Below, in pieces: positions 1 to 5,859 of a DNA stretch of 16,699 bases (position 1 is its first letter; each line of letters starts with the position of its first letter). A program made the translations under genes and the position numbers. Location: positions 1-16,699 of the forward strand of contig DASXTK010000429.1 of assembly GCA_036505485.1 (NCBI GenBank), written 5' to 3'. The notes beneath the pieces are model-generated. The model did not search any database and had not been told where the DNA came from. It worked only from the letters and a program-made list of their open reading frames with translations. This DNA comes from DASXTK01 sp036505485 (GTDB lineage Bacteria > Actinomycetota > Acidimicrobiia > Acidimicrobiales > VFJN01).

Positions 1-60
1 GCTTCGCCGGTGACACGACGCTCCGAGGGATGGTGGCGGAGCGGAGCGGCTTGTTCCATC

Positions 61-109
61 GCTCTTTGAACGTTTTTGGTTGCCTACCAACCAAAAACGT
101 TCAAAGAGC
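61..109. repeat. Perfect 22-bp inverted repeat with 5-nt loop
   Basis: Bases 61-82 and 88-109 are exact reverse complements, separated by the loop cctac (83-87). The arms are AT-richer than the surroundings and carry a run of five T within the left arm. The architecture (long perfect stem, tiny loop, beside a structured repeat copy) matches the palindrome at 9492-9543, although the sequence is unrelated. It could be a bidirectional transcription terminator, a cruciform-forming protein site, or a remnant of a hairpin-type mobile element. The palindrome itself is certain; its role is not. Confidence 0.9.
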
Positions 110-248
110 TCCCCGACGCCGGTCCCCGACGACCCCACCGAGAGCAGCCCATGGCGTCACCGAGCCGCGAAACTCGACCCACGGACAGGTCACAAGAGCC
201 TCAATTTCGGCAAGGACCCGCCGTCGGCCAGCGAGGTCAGTCCAGGGT

Positions 249-283
249 CGGTTTGGGTCGGTGCCCTGCACCGGAGCAAACCG
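249..283. other. Two-part hairpin inside repeat copy A
   Basis: CGGTTTG (249-255) pairs with CAAACCG (277-283). Inside it CGGTGC (259-264) pairs with GCACCG (268-273), leaving matched 3-nt internal loops (ggt and gag) and the apical loop cct. The equivalent position in copy B also forms a stem, with different sequence (9589-9595 with 9614-9620). This looks like compensatory change around a conserved structure. Confidence 0.6.
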
Positions 284-325
284 TGCCCTTGACGGCCCGG
301 ACAGGTGCCGCGAACACAATGGAAG

Positions 326-350
326 AAGCCAGCCCCTCCGGGGCTGGCTT
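326..350 (-). terminator. Terminator hairpin after the cupin-HAD-GNAT operon
   Basis: An 11-bp perfect stem (326-336 with 340-350) and loop tcc lie 23 nt beyond the acetyltransferase stop codon. Read on the minus strand the stem is followed by a moderately T-rich stretch (cttccattgtgtt), so it is a plausible intrinsic terminator. The stem is identical to that at 9668-9692, and conservation continues about 40 nt past it, which is more than a terminator alone needs. Confidence 0.75.
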
Positions 351-373
351 GGGCGCCTCGGTTCCCTCGCCGG

Positions 374-829
374 CTACAGATAGAGACGAAAGCCGGCGGC
401 TTCTTGGGTGAAGCCGAGGGAGTGGTAGAAGTCGTAGGCGCCGTCCGCGGCGTGGCGTTTGTGGGACAGGAGCTGGACCTTGTGGCATCCCTGGGCCCGG
501 CAATCCTCCAGGACCCGCTGCATCAGCGCCCGCCCGGCGCCTCGACGGCGGTGGGCGACCGCCACTACCACCGCTTCGATGAAGGCCGCCGGTCGGCAGT
601 CGTAGCCGAGGGACGGCATCACTTGGAGCGCCGCGGTGGCCACCGGTTCCTCCGGGGACTCAGCCAGGTACACGGACAGACCGTCCGACCCCATCATCCG
701 GTCCCACATGGCTCGCTGCCGGTCCGAGGCGACGTCGGGCCAAGCGTTGACCGGACCCCGGCTCTCGGACATCAGCCCGAGCACGACTGCGAGATCCTCC
801 GGGCCGGCCAGCCGCACGTCGTAACTCAT
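374..829 (-). CDS. GNAT-family N-acetyltransferase
   Basis: A 151-residue single-domain protein of the Gcn5-related acetyltransferase fold, which transfers an acetyl group from acetyl-CoA to an amine; the substrate cannot be told from sequence. The acetyl-CoA pyrophosphate-binding motif is visible as HRRRGAGRALM (residues 93-103), preceded by the usual beta-4 strand (EAVVVAVA). Near the C-terminus AYDFYHSLGF is the typical GNAT 'FY..lGF' segment. The ATG at 829-827 overlaps the TGA of the upstream HAD gene in the ATGA arrangement, which fixes the start and indicates translational coupling. It is the last gene of the minus-strand operon and is followed by a terminator hairpin. Family assignment is firm; function is open. 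Confidence 0.93.
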   Translation of the reverse strand: MSYDVRLAGPEDLAVVLGLMSESRGPVNAWPDVASDRQRAMWDRMMGSDGLSVYLAESPEEPVATAALQVMPSLGYDCRPAAFIEAVVVAVAHRRRGAGRALMQRVLEDCRAQGCHKVQLLSHKRHAADGAYDFYHSLGFTQEAAGFRLYL

Positions 830-1536
830 CGCAGCAGACCGGCCACGACGTCCACCACTGCGGAGGTGTCGGCCAGCGAGGACAGCACCACGTCGGCGCC
901 AGCGTCGGCCAGCACCGCGACGCTGCTCCCGCCGGTCGCCACGCCGATGGACCACGCACCGTTGTCCTGGGCGGCCCGGACGTCGTGGGGTGTGTCCCCG
1001 ACCACCACCACCCGAGACGATGCGAACTCGCAGTCGTACTTGGCCGTGGCTCGCTCCCGGGCCCGGCGGACCAGCGTCGCCCGCACCCGATCGTCCGAGC
1101 CGTAGCCCCCGACCGCGACGTCGAGATGTTCCGACAGCCCGAAGGCCGTGAGCTTGGCCTCGGCGATCGGCCGGATGTTCCCGGTCGCCACCGACTGCAC
1201 AAGCAGCTCGGCGGCAAGCGCAGCCAATGCCTCCCGGGCGCCCGGCAGGGCCCGTCCGATCTCCCGCATCCGCTCCCCCAGCTTCTCGGTCGCCCGTTCC
1301 AGCTCCACGTAGAACGCCTCGCGAGAGGACTCAGGCTCGCCGTTGAAGGCCAACACGTCCTCGACTATGGCGTACTCCGTCCGTCCGGCCAGGTCGGGCA
1401 TCACCTCCAGCGCCCGTCCGGTCAGCGCCTGGAACCCGGCTGCGTAGATCTCCCGGCCGATTCCGTTGCCCTGGATCAGCGTCTGGTCGATGTCCCAGAG
1501 GATCAGCGCCGGCGCCGAACCCGAAGCAACGCTCAA
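826..1536 (-). CDS. HAD-superfamily hydrolase (phosphatase-like)
   Basis: A 236-residue haloacid dehalogenase-superfamily hydrolase of the phosphoglycolate phosphatase/beta-phosphoglucomutase type. Motif I is LILWDIDQTL (nucleophile D15, acid/base D17), motif II lies in SVATGN (T118), a motif III lysine is K128, and motif IV is VVVGDTPHDV (D181, D185). A helical cap domain lies between motifs I and II (about residues 20-90). The start chosen is TTG at 1536-1534, which overlaps the TGA of the upstream cupin gene (TTGA); the upstream in-frame extension lacks HAD similarity and reads through the cupin gene. The rare TTG start with overlap implies re-initiation by ribosomes finishing the cupin gene. 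The substrate is unknown. Confidence 0.92.
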   Translation of the reverse strand: MSVASGSAPALILWDIDQTLIQGNGIGREIYAAGFQALTGRALEVMPDLAGRTEYAIVEDVLAFNGEPESSREAFYVELERATEKLGERMREIGRALPGAREALAALAAELLVQSVATGNIRPIAEAKLTAFGLSEHLDVAVGGYGSDDRVRATLVRRARERATAKYDCEFASSRVVVVGDTPHDVRAAQDNGAWSIGVATGGSSVAVLADAGADVVLSSLADTSAVVDVVAGLLR

Positions 1537-2015
1537 GGGGCGCCGACGACGATGACCGGAGGGTCGGCCAGGCCGTGCTGGGACCCACACATCGCCTGGT
1601 AGAAGGGCAGGATCAGGTGGGCGTCGATGACCATCTCCACCGCACCAGCGGCGTCGAGGTTGAGGTTGGCGCCATGGATGGTGAACCACACGTCGGTGGT
1701 CTCGGTGTTGTCGGCCGGAACATGCAGCGTGTGCACCGACCCCGCAGGCTCATACAGGTACGACCCGGCGACGTTCACCGCCTCGGGGCTCTCCAAGTAG
1801 TGCCAGCGGCCCCGCTGGGTGAACGCGAACACGTGACCCGTGTGCTTGTGGGTGGGGATCGTGGTGTCCGGGGCAAAGCGGTTGCGCACCACCCACACCC
1901 CCTGGGCCAGGTCGACCTGGAGGAGCTGCAGCAGGGTTCCGTCCCCCAGGTCGACGAACGGAAGCTCGTCCTCGCCGCGATGCAGCGCGGTCGGTGCGGT
2001 TTCGGTGACAGACAT
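1533..2015 (-). CDS. Cupin-fold protein, 2,4'-dihydroxyacetophenone dioxygenase-like
   Basis: A 160-residue cupin. The cupin motif-1 histidines are in PTHKHTGHVFAFTQRG (H56, H58), an acidic residue follows in WHYLES (E75), and motif 2 supplies GSVHTLHVP (H95 or H98), so the metal-binding set looks complete. The sequence style (GSYLYEPAGSVHTLHVP, FTIHGANLNLD, VIDAHLIL) resembles the 2,4'-dihydroxyacetophenone dioxygenase / ChrR-type cupins, which cleave C-C bonds with an iron centre; true substrate unknown. An ATG start at 2015 is preferred; a GTG two codons upstream (2021) is an alternative. It is the first gene of the minus operon and is divergent from the ubiquitin-like operon, with only 58 bp between the two start codons. 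Confidence 0.85.
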   Translation of the reverse strand: MSVTETAPTALHRGEDELPFVDLGDGTLLQLLQVDLAQGVWVVRNRFAPDTTIPTHKHTGHVFAFTQRGRWHYLESPEAVNVAGSYLYEPAGSVHTLHVPADNTETTDVWFTIHGANLNLDAAGAVEMVIDAHLILPFYQAMCGSQHGLADPPVIVVGAP

Positions 2016-2073
2016 GCCCACGATCTTGGCAAGAAACGGTTGGGATCCGCCTTTCGACTGCGGTGAAGGGGGT
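2016..2073. promoter_or_regulatory. Compact divergent promoter region
   Basis: These 58 bp separate the cupin start from the ubiquitin-like start and must hold, or lie very near, both promoters. A TTGGCA at 2026-2031 could be a plus-strand -35 box, but no good -10 follows at 17 nt. A purine-rich GAAGGGGG (2065-2072) next to the ATG at 2074 serves as ribosome binding site. The exact promoters cannot be called. Confidence 0.35.
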
Positions 2074-2406
2074 ATGAGCCATCAGAACGATGCGCAACGC
2101 CTGACCCAATGCATCGGGGTCATCGTGCGCACACCGGCCGGCGCCACCAGTGCGTTCGCCATCGACGAGCAGGACACCGCCGACCGGTTGATCGAGCGGG
2201 CGGCGGACTGGTTCGTGACCCGGGATCTGCTCGAGCCCGGCCGGGCCCTGGCCGCCGATGAGCGGTTCCGGCTGGGTCTGGTCCGCGGCACCACCATCGT
2301 CGACCTCGAGCCCGACGCCGAGCTCCTGGCCGAGGGTCTGGTCGAAGGCGACGTGCTCCACCTGCTCAACCGCGAGCCCCAGGTCGACGGGCACTGCCTC
2401 CGATGA
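2074..2406 (+). CDS. Ubiquitin-like beta-grasp protein (candidate modifier)
   Basis: A 110-residue protein whose strand/helix pattern matches a ubiquitin/YukD-type beta-grasp fold. It has a first hairpin (IGVIVRTPAGATSAFAID, residues 14-31, similar in layout to ubiquitin's first two strands), a helix (DTADRLIERAADWFV, 34-48), a middle strand (FRLGLVRG, 65-72) and a final GDVLHLL strand (92-98). An 'L..gLveGD.L.Ll' ending is typical of bacterial Ubl/YukD proteins. The C-terminal tail is short (NREPQVDGHCLR) and lacks a Gly-Gly end; a single Gly (106) stands four residues from the terminus. The start ATG at 2074 has a GAAGGGGG site. The stop overlaps the JAB start (ATGA). The context beside JAB and E1 genes strongly supports a modifier role; that it is conjugated to targets is inference. 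Confidence 0.8.
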   Translation: MSHQNDAQRLTQCIGVIVRTPAGATSAFAIDEQDTADRLIERAADWFVTRDLLEPGRALAADERFRLGLVRGTTIVDLEPDAELLAEGLVEGDVLHLLNREPQVDGHCLR

Positions 2407-2861
2407 GCCCTCTGGTCATCCCCAGGTTCGTGCTGGAAGAGGTCCGGGTCCGCCTCGAGGACTCGGGCGTAGTCGGGGTCGAGGCCACGGGCTTCGTGGT
2501 CGCCGGTCCCGACCGGGTGGTCCGGCACGTGATCTTCCCCGACCAACGGGCCGGACGATCCCCCGACTGCTGGGTCCAGGTCACCGAGCAGGGCAAGAAG
2601 GAGCTGGCCCTGGCGCTGGGACCGGACGAGACCTATGTGGCCCGGATCCACAGCCATCCCGGTTGCGCGTTCCACAGCGACCTCGACGATCGCAACCCGG
2701 GGCTGCGCCACGAGGGCGCCCTGTCGATCGTCGTGCCGTTCTTCGGCCTGGGCCTGCGGGCCGGGCTGCACGTCTGCGGTGTGTACGTGCGCCGGGCCTG
2801 CGAGTGGCTGCACGTGCGTCCGGGTCCCCAGCGGGACGAGGTCATCCGTGTCGCTCGATGA
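2403..2861 (+). CDS. JAB/JAMM-family metallopeptidase
   Basis: A 152-residue prokaryotic JAB (Mov34/MPN/PAD-1-type) zinc peptidase. Metal and catalytic residues are all present: E27 in GVEATGF, and HSHPGCAFHSDLD with H83, H85, S92 and D95, which is the JAMM signature E...HxHP...SxxD with a shortened loop. No extra domains. In eukaryotes and in bacterial Ubl systems this family removes or trims ubiquitin-like modifiers; here it would process the C-terminus of the adjacent Ubl or deconjugate it. It overlaps the Ubl gene by 4 nt and the E1 gene by 14 nt, so the three are probably made in a fixed ratio. The activity is inferred from motif and context; the family call is firm. Confidence 0.93.
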   Translation: MSPLVIPRFVLEEVRVRLEDSGVVGVEATGFVVAGPDRVVRHVIFPDQRAGRSPDCWVQVTEQGKKELALALGPDETYVARIHSHPGCAFHSDLDDRNPGLRHEGALSIVVPFFGLGLRAGLHVCGVYVRRACEWLHVRPGPQRDEVIRVAR

Positions 2862-4332
2862 CCGTCGGCTCGACCTCGCCGCCTCGTTGGCCCCCCGGAC
2901 CCGCATCGAGCTCCGGCAGCTGCTCGATGCCAGCGAGGTCGTGGTCCAGGCCGACCCCCGGGACGGCTCGGGCGCGCTGTTGGCGGCGGCCGCGGTGGCG
3001 GCCATGGCCGCCCGGGTGGTCGGCCAGGTCGTCACCCCGCCGATCCCGCTGAAGGCCAATCCGTGGGGAGCGCGCACCCTCCGGGGCGTGGCCAACGTGA
3101 GCCGGCTGCAGCGTCCGGCCCGGAGCGAGGTCACCCGCAGCATCAGCGTCGCTGTCGGGCGGGCCGGCGGGTCCTCCGCCGACATCTACGTCGGCGGCGA
3201 CGATTGGACTGCGGCGGTGTCCCGCCAGGGTCCGTTGCGGATCGGACGCGCCCCGCTGGGCGGCGCAGGGTTGCAAGCGGCCGCCGCCCTGGCCTTCGGC
3301 GAGGTGCTGAAGGATCTGCTCGAACCGGCCGGTATGCGTTGTGTCCGAATCACCGACGACCTGATCTGGAACCTGATGGACGGGCAGCTGGGCCCAGCCC
3401 CGCTGCATCGGGTCGGCGGCAAGCTGACCATGCCGCGGGTGGCGTTCCTCGGAGCCGGGTCGGTGGGGTCGAGCGCGGTGGCGGTGCTGTCGATGCTGCA
3501 CCTCGTCGGGGTGGCCGACGTCGTCGACCCGGACCGCTTCGACCCCCGGCGGAATGCCTACCGCTGCCCCGGCGTCCCCACATCGGAGGGCGGCTACAAG
3601 GCCGAGTGGGCCGCCCATGTCCTGCGCCGGGCCGGCTGGGTGGCCCAGTCCCACACCCGCACGACCGCGGCCTGGCTCGAGGATCGGCCCGAGCGCGGGT
3701 TCCCCGGAGTGGCGCTGGTCAGCGTGGACAACGTCGACGGACGCCGCGACGCTGAGGATCTGCTGGCCGCGACCACAGTGTCGGCGGGGGTTTCCGGAGC
3801 CGCGCTGCACGTGCACCGACATCTTCCGGTCGACGATCTCGCCTGCCCGTACTGTGAGTTCGTGGACGCGAGGCGTTGGCGGGACCAGGCAGAGGTGTAC
3901 GCCCGTCTGGGGCTCACGGTCACGCGGCTCCAGGCCCTGCTCGGCGGCGACCCGCTCACCGTGGACGACGTCACCACCGCCATCTGGGCCGGATCCCTCG
4001 ATCCCGGCACCGTCGACGACCTCCCCGGCGGGCGGCTGGTCGATCTGTTGGAACGGCACTACGCCGCGGTCGAGGTTCGGCTCCAGGGCCGCGGGGATCC
4101 GATCCCGCGCCATGTCTCCGCGCCCCACGTGTCGTGGCTGGCCGGCACCCTGCTCGCCGCCGAGGTGGCCAAGGAGGCCGTCGGCCTGCCCGGTCTGGAC
4201 CGGCGGGTCGAGCTCGACCTGACCGGGGTGCCGTTGGGGGGCTGGCGTCGGCCGGCCCGTGACCGGTCCGGCCGCTGTCCCTGTACGGACCCGGCGCGGC
4301 AGGACCTCGCCCGAGCGATCCATGAGAGATGA
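2848..4332 (+). CDS. E1/ThiF-like adenylyltransferase with extra N-terminal domain
   Basis: A 494-residue protein. Residues about 190-330 form the E1/ThiF/MoeB adenylation domain: RVAFLGAGSVGSS (nucleotide-binding loop 202-208), VVDPDRFDPRRNAYR (acidic D227 and the arginine/asparagine segment 234-239), YKAE (K251) and VSVDNVDGR (D294, R300). The family activates the C-terminal carboxylate of a ubiquitin-like protein by adenylation. Residues 1-190 are a separate domain with an alanine-rich Rossmann-like start and a VGGDDWTAAVS segment, possibly an inactive partner fold. CPYC (333-336) and CPC (477-479) may jointly bind zinc as in MoeB-type enzymes. No separate transthiolation cysteine is obvious. 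The GTG at 2848 is chosen because a GAGG lies 5 nt upstream and because similarity begins there; it overlaps JAB by 14 nt. Confidence 0.9.
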   Translation: MSLDDRRLDLAASLAPRTRIELRQLLDASEVVVQADPRDGSGALLAAAAVAAMAARVVGQVVTPPIPLKANPWGARTLRGVANVSRLQRPARSEVTRSISVAVGRAGGSSADIYVGGDDWTAAVSRQGPLRIGRAPLGGAGLQAAAALAFGEVLKDLLEPAGMRCVRITDDLIWNLMDGQLGPAPLHRVGGKLTMPRVAFLGAGSVGSSAVAVLSMLHLVGVADVVDPDRFDPRRNAYRCPGVPTSEGGYKAEWAAHVLRRAGWVAQSHTRTTAAWLEDRPERGFPGVALVSVDNVDGRRDAEDLLAATTVSAGVSGAALHVHRHLPVDDLACPYCEFVDARRWRDQAEVYARLGLTVTRLQALLGGDPLTVDDVTTAIWAGSLDPGTVDDLPGGRLVDLLERHYAAVEVRLQGRGDPIPRHVSAPHVSWLAGTLLAAEVAKEAVGLPGLDRRVELDLTGVPLGGWRRPARDRSGRCPCTDPARQDLARAIHER

Positions 4333-4904
4333 CGCAGCCTCCACACGACGAGGATCGCTTTGCGCGGATCTACACCGCCTGCAAGGTGGCCTGCGTCCGC
4401 TATGCCGCGGGGCTGCTGGCCTCGACCGGCAACCGCAATCGCCATCTGCGCGCCTTCGACGCCGAGGAGTTCTACGACACGGCTTGGGAGACCTACTACC
4501 GGCGGAGGGAGTATCTGGAGGATCGGCCGGACCACATCGCCTATCTCAATGCGCTCATCGAGAGCCGCTTCCGCGACGAGCAGCGCCGCTCCCGGGCCCA
4601 GAAGCGAACCCAGCCGGGACGAGCGGTCGAGGATCGGCCCGGCACCAGGCGTGGCGGCGGTGGGGACGGCTCCGGGCCCGACCATCGGGTGTTGGATCGG
4701 GCCGAGCTGGAGGACCTGTTGTCCCGGGTTCGGAATCCTGCCGACGCCCGGGCCCTGGTCGACCACGAGATGGGGGGACTGACCTTCGAGGAGATCGGGG
4801 CCAAGGAGGGCATCACCGCCGAAGCGGCTCGACGACGGGCCCAACGGGCGGCCCAGCAGGCCCGCCGAGGCCGCAGCGGAGGAACCGGCGATGACCGGAC
4901 CTGA
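4329..4904 (+). CDS. ECF-like RNA polymerase sigma factor
   Basis: A 191-residue protein with the two-domain plan of extracytoplasmic-function sigma factors. A region-2-like helical block (about 8-90) contains FDAEEFYDTAWETYYRRREYL and a basic helix ESRFRDEQRR. A Gly/Arg-rich linker (about 91-118) follows. A region-4-like HTH (about 120-180) reads RALVDHEMGGLTFEEIGAKEG then ITAEAARRRAQRA, as in sigma-70 region 4. Region 2 is divergent, so it could be a sigma-like HTH regulator and not a true promoter-specificity factor. It starts in an ATGA overlap with the E1 gene and overlaps the next gene by 14 nt. It may direct transcription of its own operon; no promoter with a clear ECF -35 box was found upstream. 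Confidence 0.75.
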   Translation: MTQPPHDEDRFARIYTACKVACVRYAAGLLASTGNRNRHLRAFDAEEFYDTAWETYYRRREYLEDRPDHIAYLNALIESRFRDEQRRSRAQKRTQPGRAVEDRPGTRRGGGGDGSGPDHRVLDRAELEDLLSRVRNPADARALVDHEMGGLTFEEIGAKEGITAEAARRRAQRAAQQARRGRSGGTGDDRT

Positions 4905-5859
4905 CGACGTCGACGTCGAAGTGAGCCCGCTGGGCGAGAGCGGCTTCGCTGTAGAGCACGGTCTCGTCGGCTCGACGCCAGATGTCGCGGTAGTCGGCGC
5001 GTCCGTCCGCCAAGCCCGGGAGGACGCCGGGCTGACCGTCGCCGATGTGGCCCGGACCATGAGCGGACGCGGCTATCCCACCAGCACCGGAGACGTCACT
5101 GGGATCGAGGAGGGTCCGGTCTCCCGGCTGCAGCCCCGCCGGGCCCGGCTGCTGGCCGCCATCTTCGATCTACCGCTGGCTGCCATCGAGGCCGCGGCGG
5201 AACCGTGGTCCGGGGACCGCGGCGACCTTGCCGCCATTCGTGACGCCGGCGTCGATGCCCTGGTGCTCGGCGCCGATGTGGTGGTCCGTACCGAGACTGG
5301 GAGCTACCTGGGGGTGCTGCGCTGCCCCGGAGACCCGAAGGTGCTGGGCTCGCGCACCTACCGACTCCCGGCGGCCACCCTTCTCAACGGGTCGTGGTCC
5401 CATCTGGCCGGAGCCCTGCTGGTCACGGAGGAGCCGCCGTACTGGGCGTTGGCCGTCGACGCCCTGGACTGCGTCACCCGGTCCCATGCCCCGACCGGCT
5501 TGTCCGGGTTCAGCCGGCTGGCCGAACCGGAACCCATCGCCGAGGCGGTGGCGGCCTACGACCGGGCGTACTCGATCAACTGGTCCGATCCCGCCCCGCT
5601 GCGGCGTGATCCGGCTGCGCCCGACCGAGGAGACGACGACGGCGGCGACGAGCTGGTCGGCCGGCTGGCCGGTGCCGCAGACGATCTGGTCAGACAGGCC
5701 CGCCGGGCTCGCCAAGCGGGCAAGCGCCAGGGTTTCGAGGCCGCGGCCGTCTGGTTGCGGGGTCGGGACGCCGACGAGGTCGCGGCACTGCTGGAGGATC
5801 TTGCCAGCCTCCCCTCCGACCTCGTCCAACAGCGGCTCCGTGAGGGGCTGGAGCCGTGA
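4891..5859 (+). CDS. XRE-type HTH protein with unknown C-terminal domain
   Basis: A 322-residue protein. Residues about 34-98 are a Cro/cI-like HTH: VGASVRQAREDAGLTVADVARTM then GIEEG and LLAAIFDLPLAAIEAA, the usual five-helix layout. Residues 110-225 form a mixed alpha/beta segment I do not recognise (VVVRTETGSYLGVLRC, YWALAVDALDC). An acidic linker (about 240-252) precedes a C-terminal helical tail with a basic run (RQARRARQAGKRQG). A strong GGAGGAA site (4878-4884) lies 6 nt before the ATG. It overlaps the sigma gene by 14 nt and the ATPase gene by 4 nt. As partner of the sigma factor it may regulate or sequester it, sensing something through the middle domain; that is inference. Confidence 0.75.
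   Translation: MTGPDDVDVEVSPLGESGFAVEHGLVGSTPDVAVVGASVRQAREDAGLTVADVARTMSGRGYPTSTGDVTGIEEGPVSRLQPRRARLLAAIFDLPLAAIEAAAEPWSGDRGDLAAIRDAGVDALVLGADVVVRTETGSYLGVLRCPGDPKVLGSRTYRLPAATLLNGSWSHLAGALLVTEEPPYWALAVDALDCVTRSHAPTGLSGFSRLAEPEPIAEAVAAYDRAYSINWSDPAPLRRDPAAPDRGDDDGGDELVGRLAGAADDLVRQARRARQAGKRQGFEAAAVWLRGRDADEVAALLEDLASLPSDLVQQRLREGLEP

Larger units (their letters stand above)
185..355. repeat. Structured intergenic repeat, copy A
   Basis: This stretch shares a series of blocks, in the same order and orientation, with 9529-9697. They are: acaggtcaca (185-194), aaggaccc (212-219), a gaggtcagtccagggtc-like block (232-248), the exact 19-mer gcccttgacggcccggaca (285-303), acacaatggaa (314-324), and the 11-bp terminator hairpin (326-350). 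The distance from the 19-mer to the hairpin is 41 nt in both copies. A hairpin just upstream of the 19-mer (249-283) is present at the same place in both copies but with different bases. Both copies lie directly beyond the 3' end of a minus-strand gene. I do not recognise it as a named RNA or repeat family. Confidence 0.75.
1..373. other. Non-coding left flank with repeats and a terminator
   Basis: No convincing coding region was found here: the open frames lack family-like sequence and a usable ribosome binding site. The stretch contains a perfect palindrome (61-109), a repeat-family copy (about 185-355) that includes a two-part hairpin (249-283), and a GC-rich terminator hairpin (326-350) serving the minus-strand gene that ends at 374. 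A plus-strand gene may end just off the left edge, which would make this a convergent intergenic region like the one at 9480-9706, but that cannot be decided from the window. Confidence 0.7.

Noticed and set aside
1..373. CRISPR array or tandem repeat array at the left edge
   Set aside because: The repeats are one inverted pair and one dispersed element, with no regularly spaced direct repeats.
305..1105. Plus-strand open frame across the GNAT and HAD genes
   Set aside because: It starts inside the structured repeat, has no ribosome binding site and runs antisense to two genes with intact catalytic motifs.
2074..4332. Molybdopterin or thiamin sulfur-carrier pathway (MoaD/ThiS with MoeB/ThiF)
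   Set aside because: The Ubl lacks the C-terminal Gly-Gly of ThiS/MoaD, no cofactor biosynthesis gene is near, and the operon continues into regulators and an ATPase. A cysteine-type sulfur carrier route is not fully excluded.
2842..4344. Minus-strand open frame of 500 codons opposite the E1-like gene
   Set aside because: Same reason: an antisense frame rich in Gly, His, Arg and Pro with no recognisable domain.
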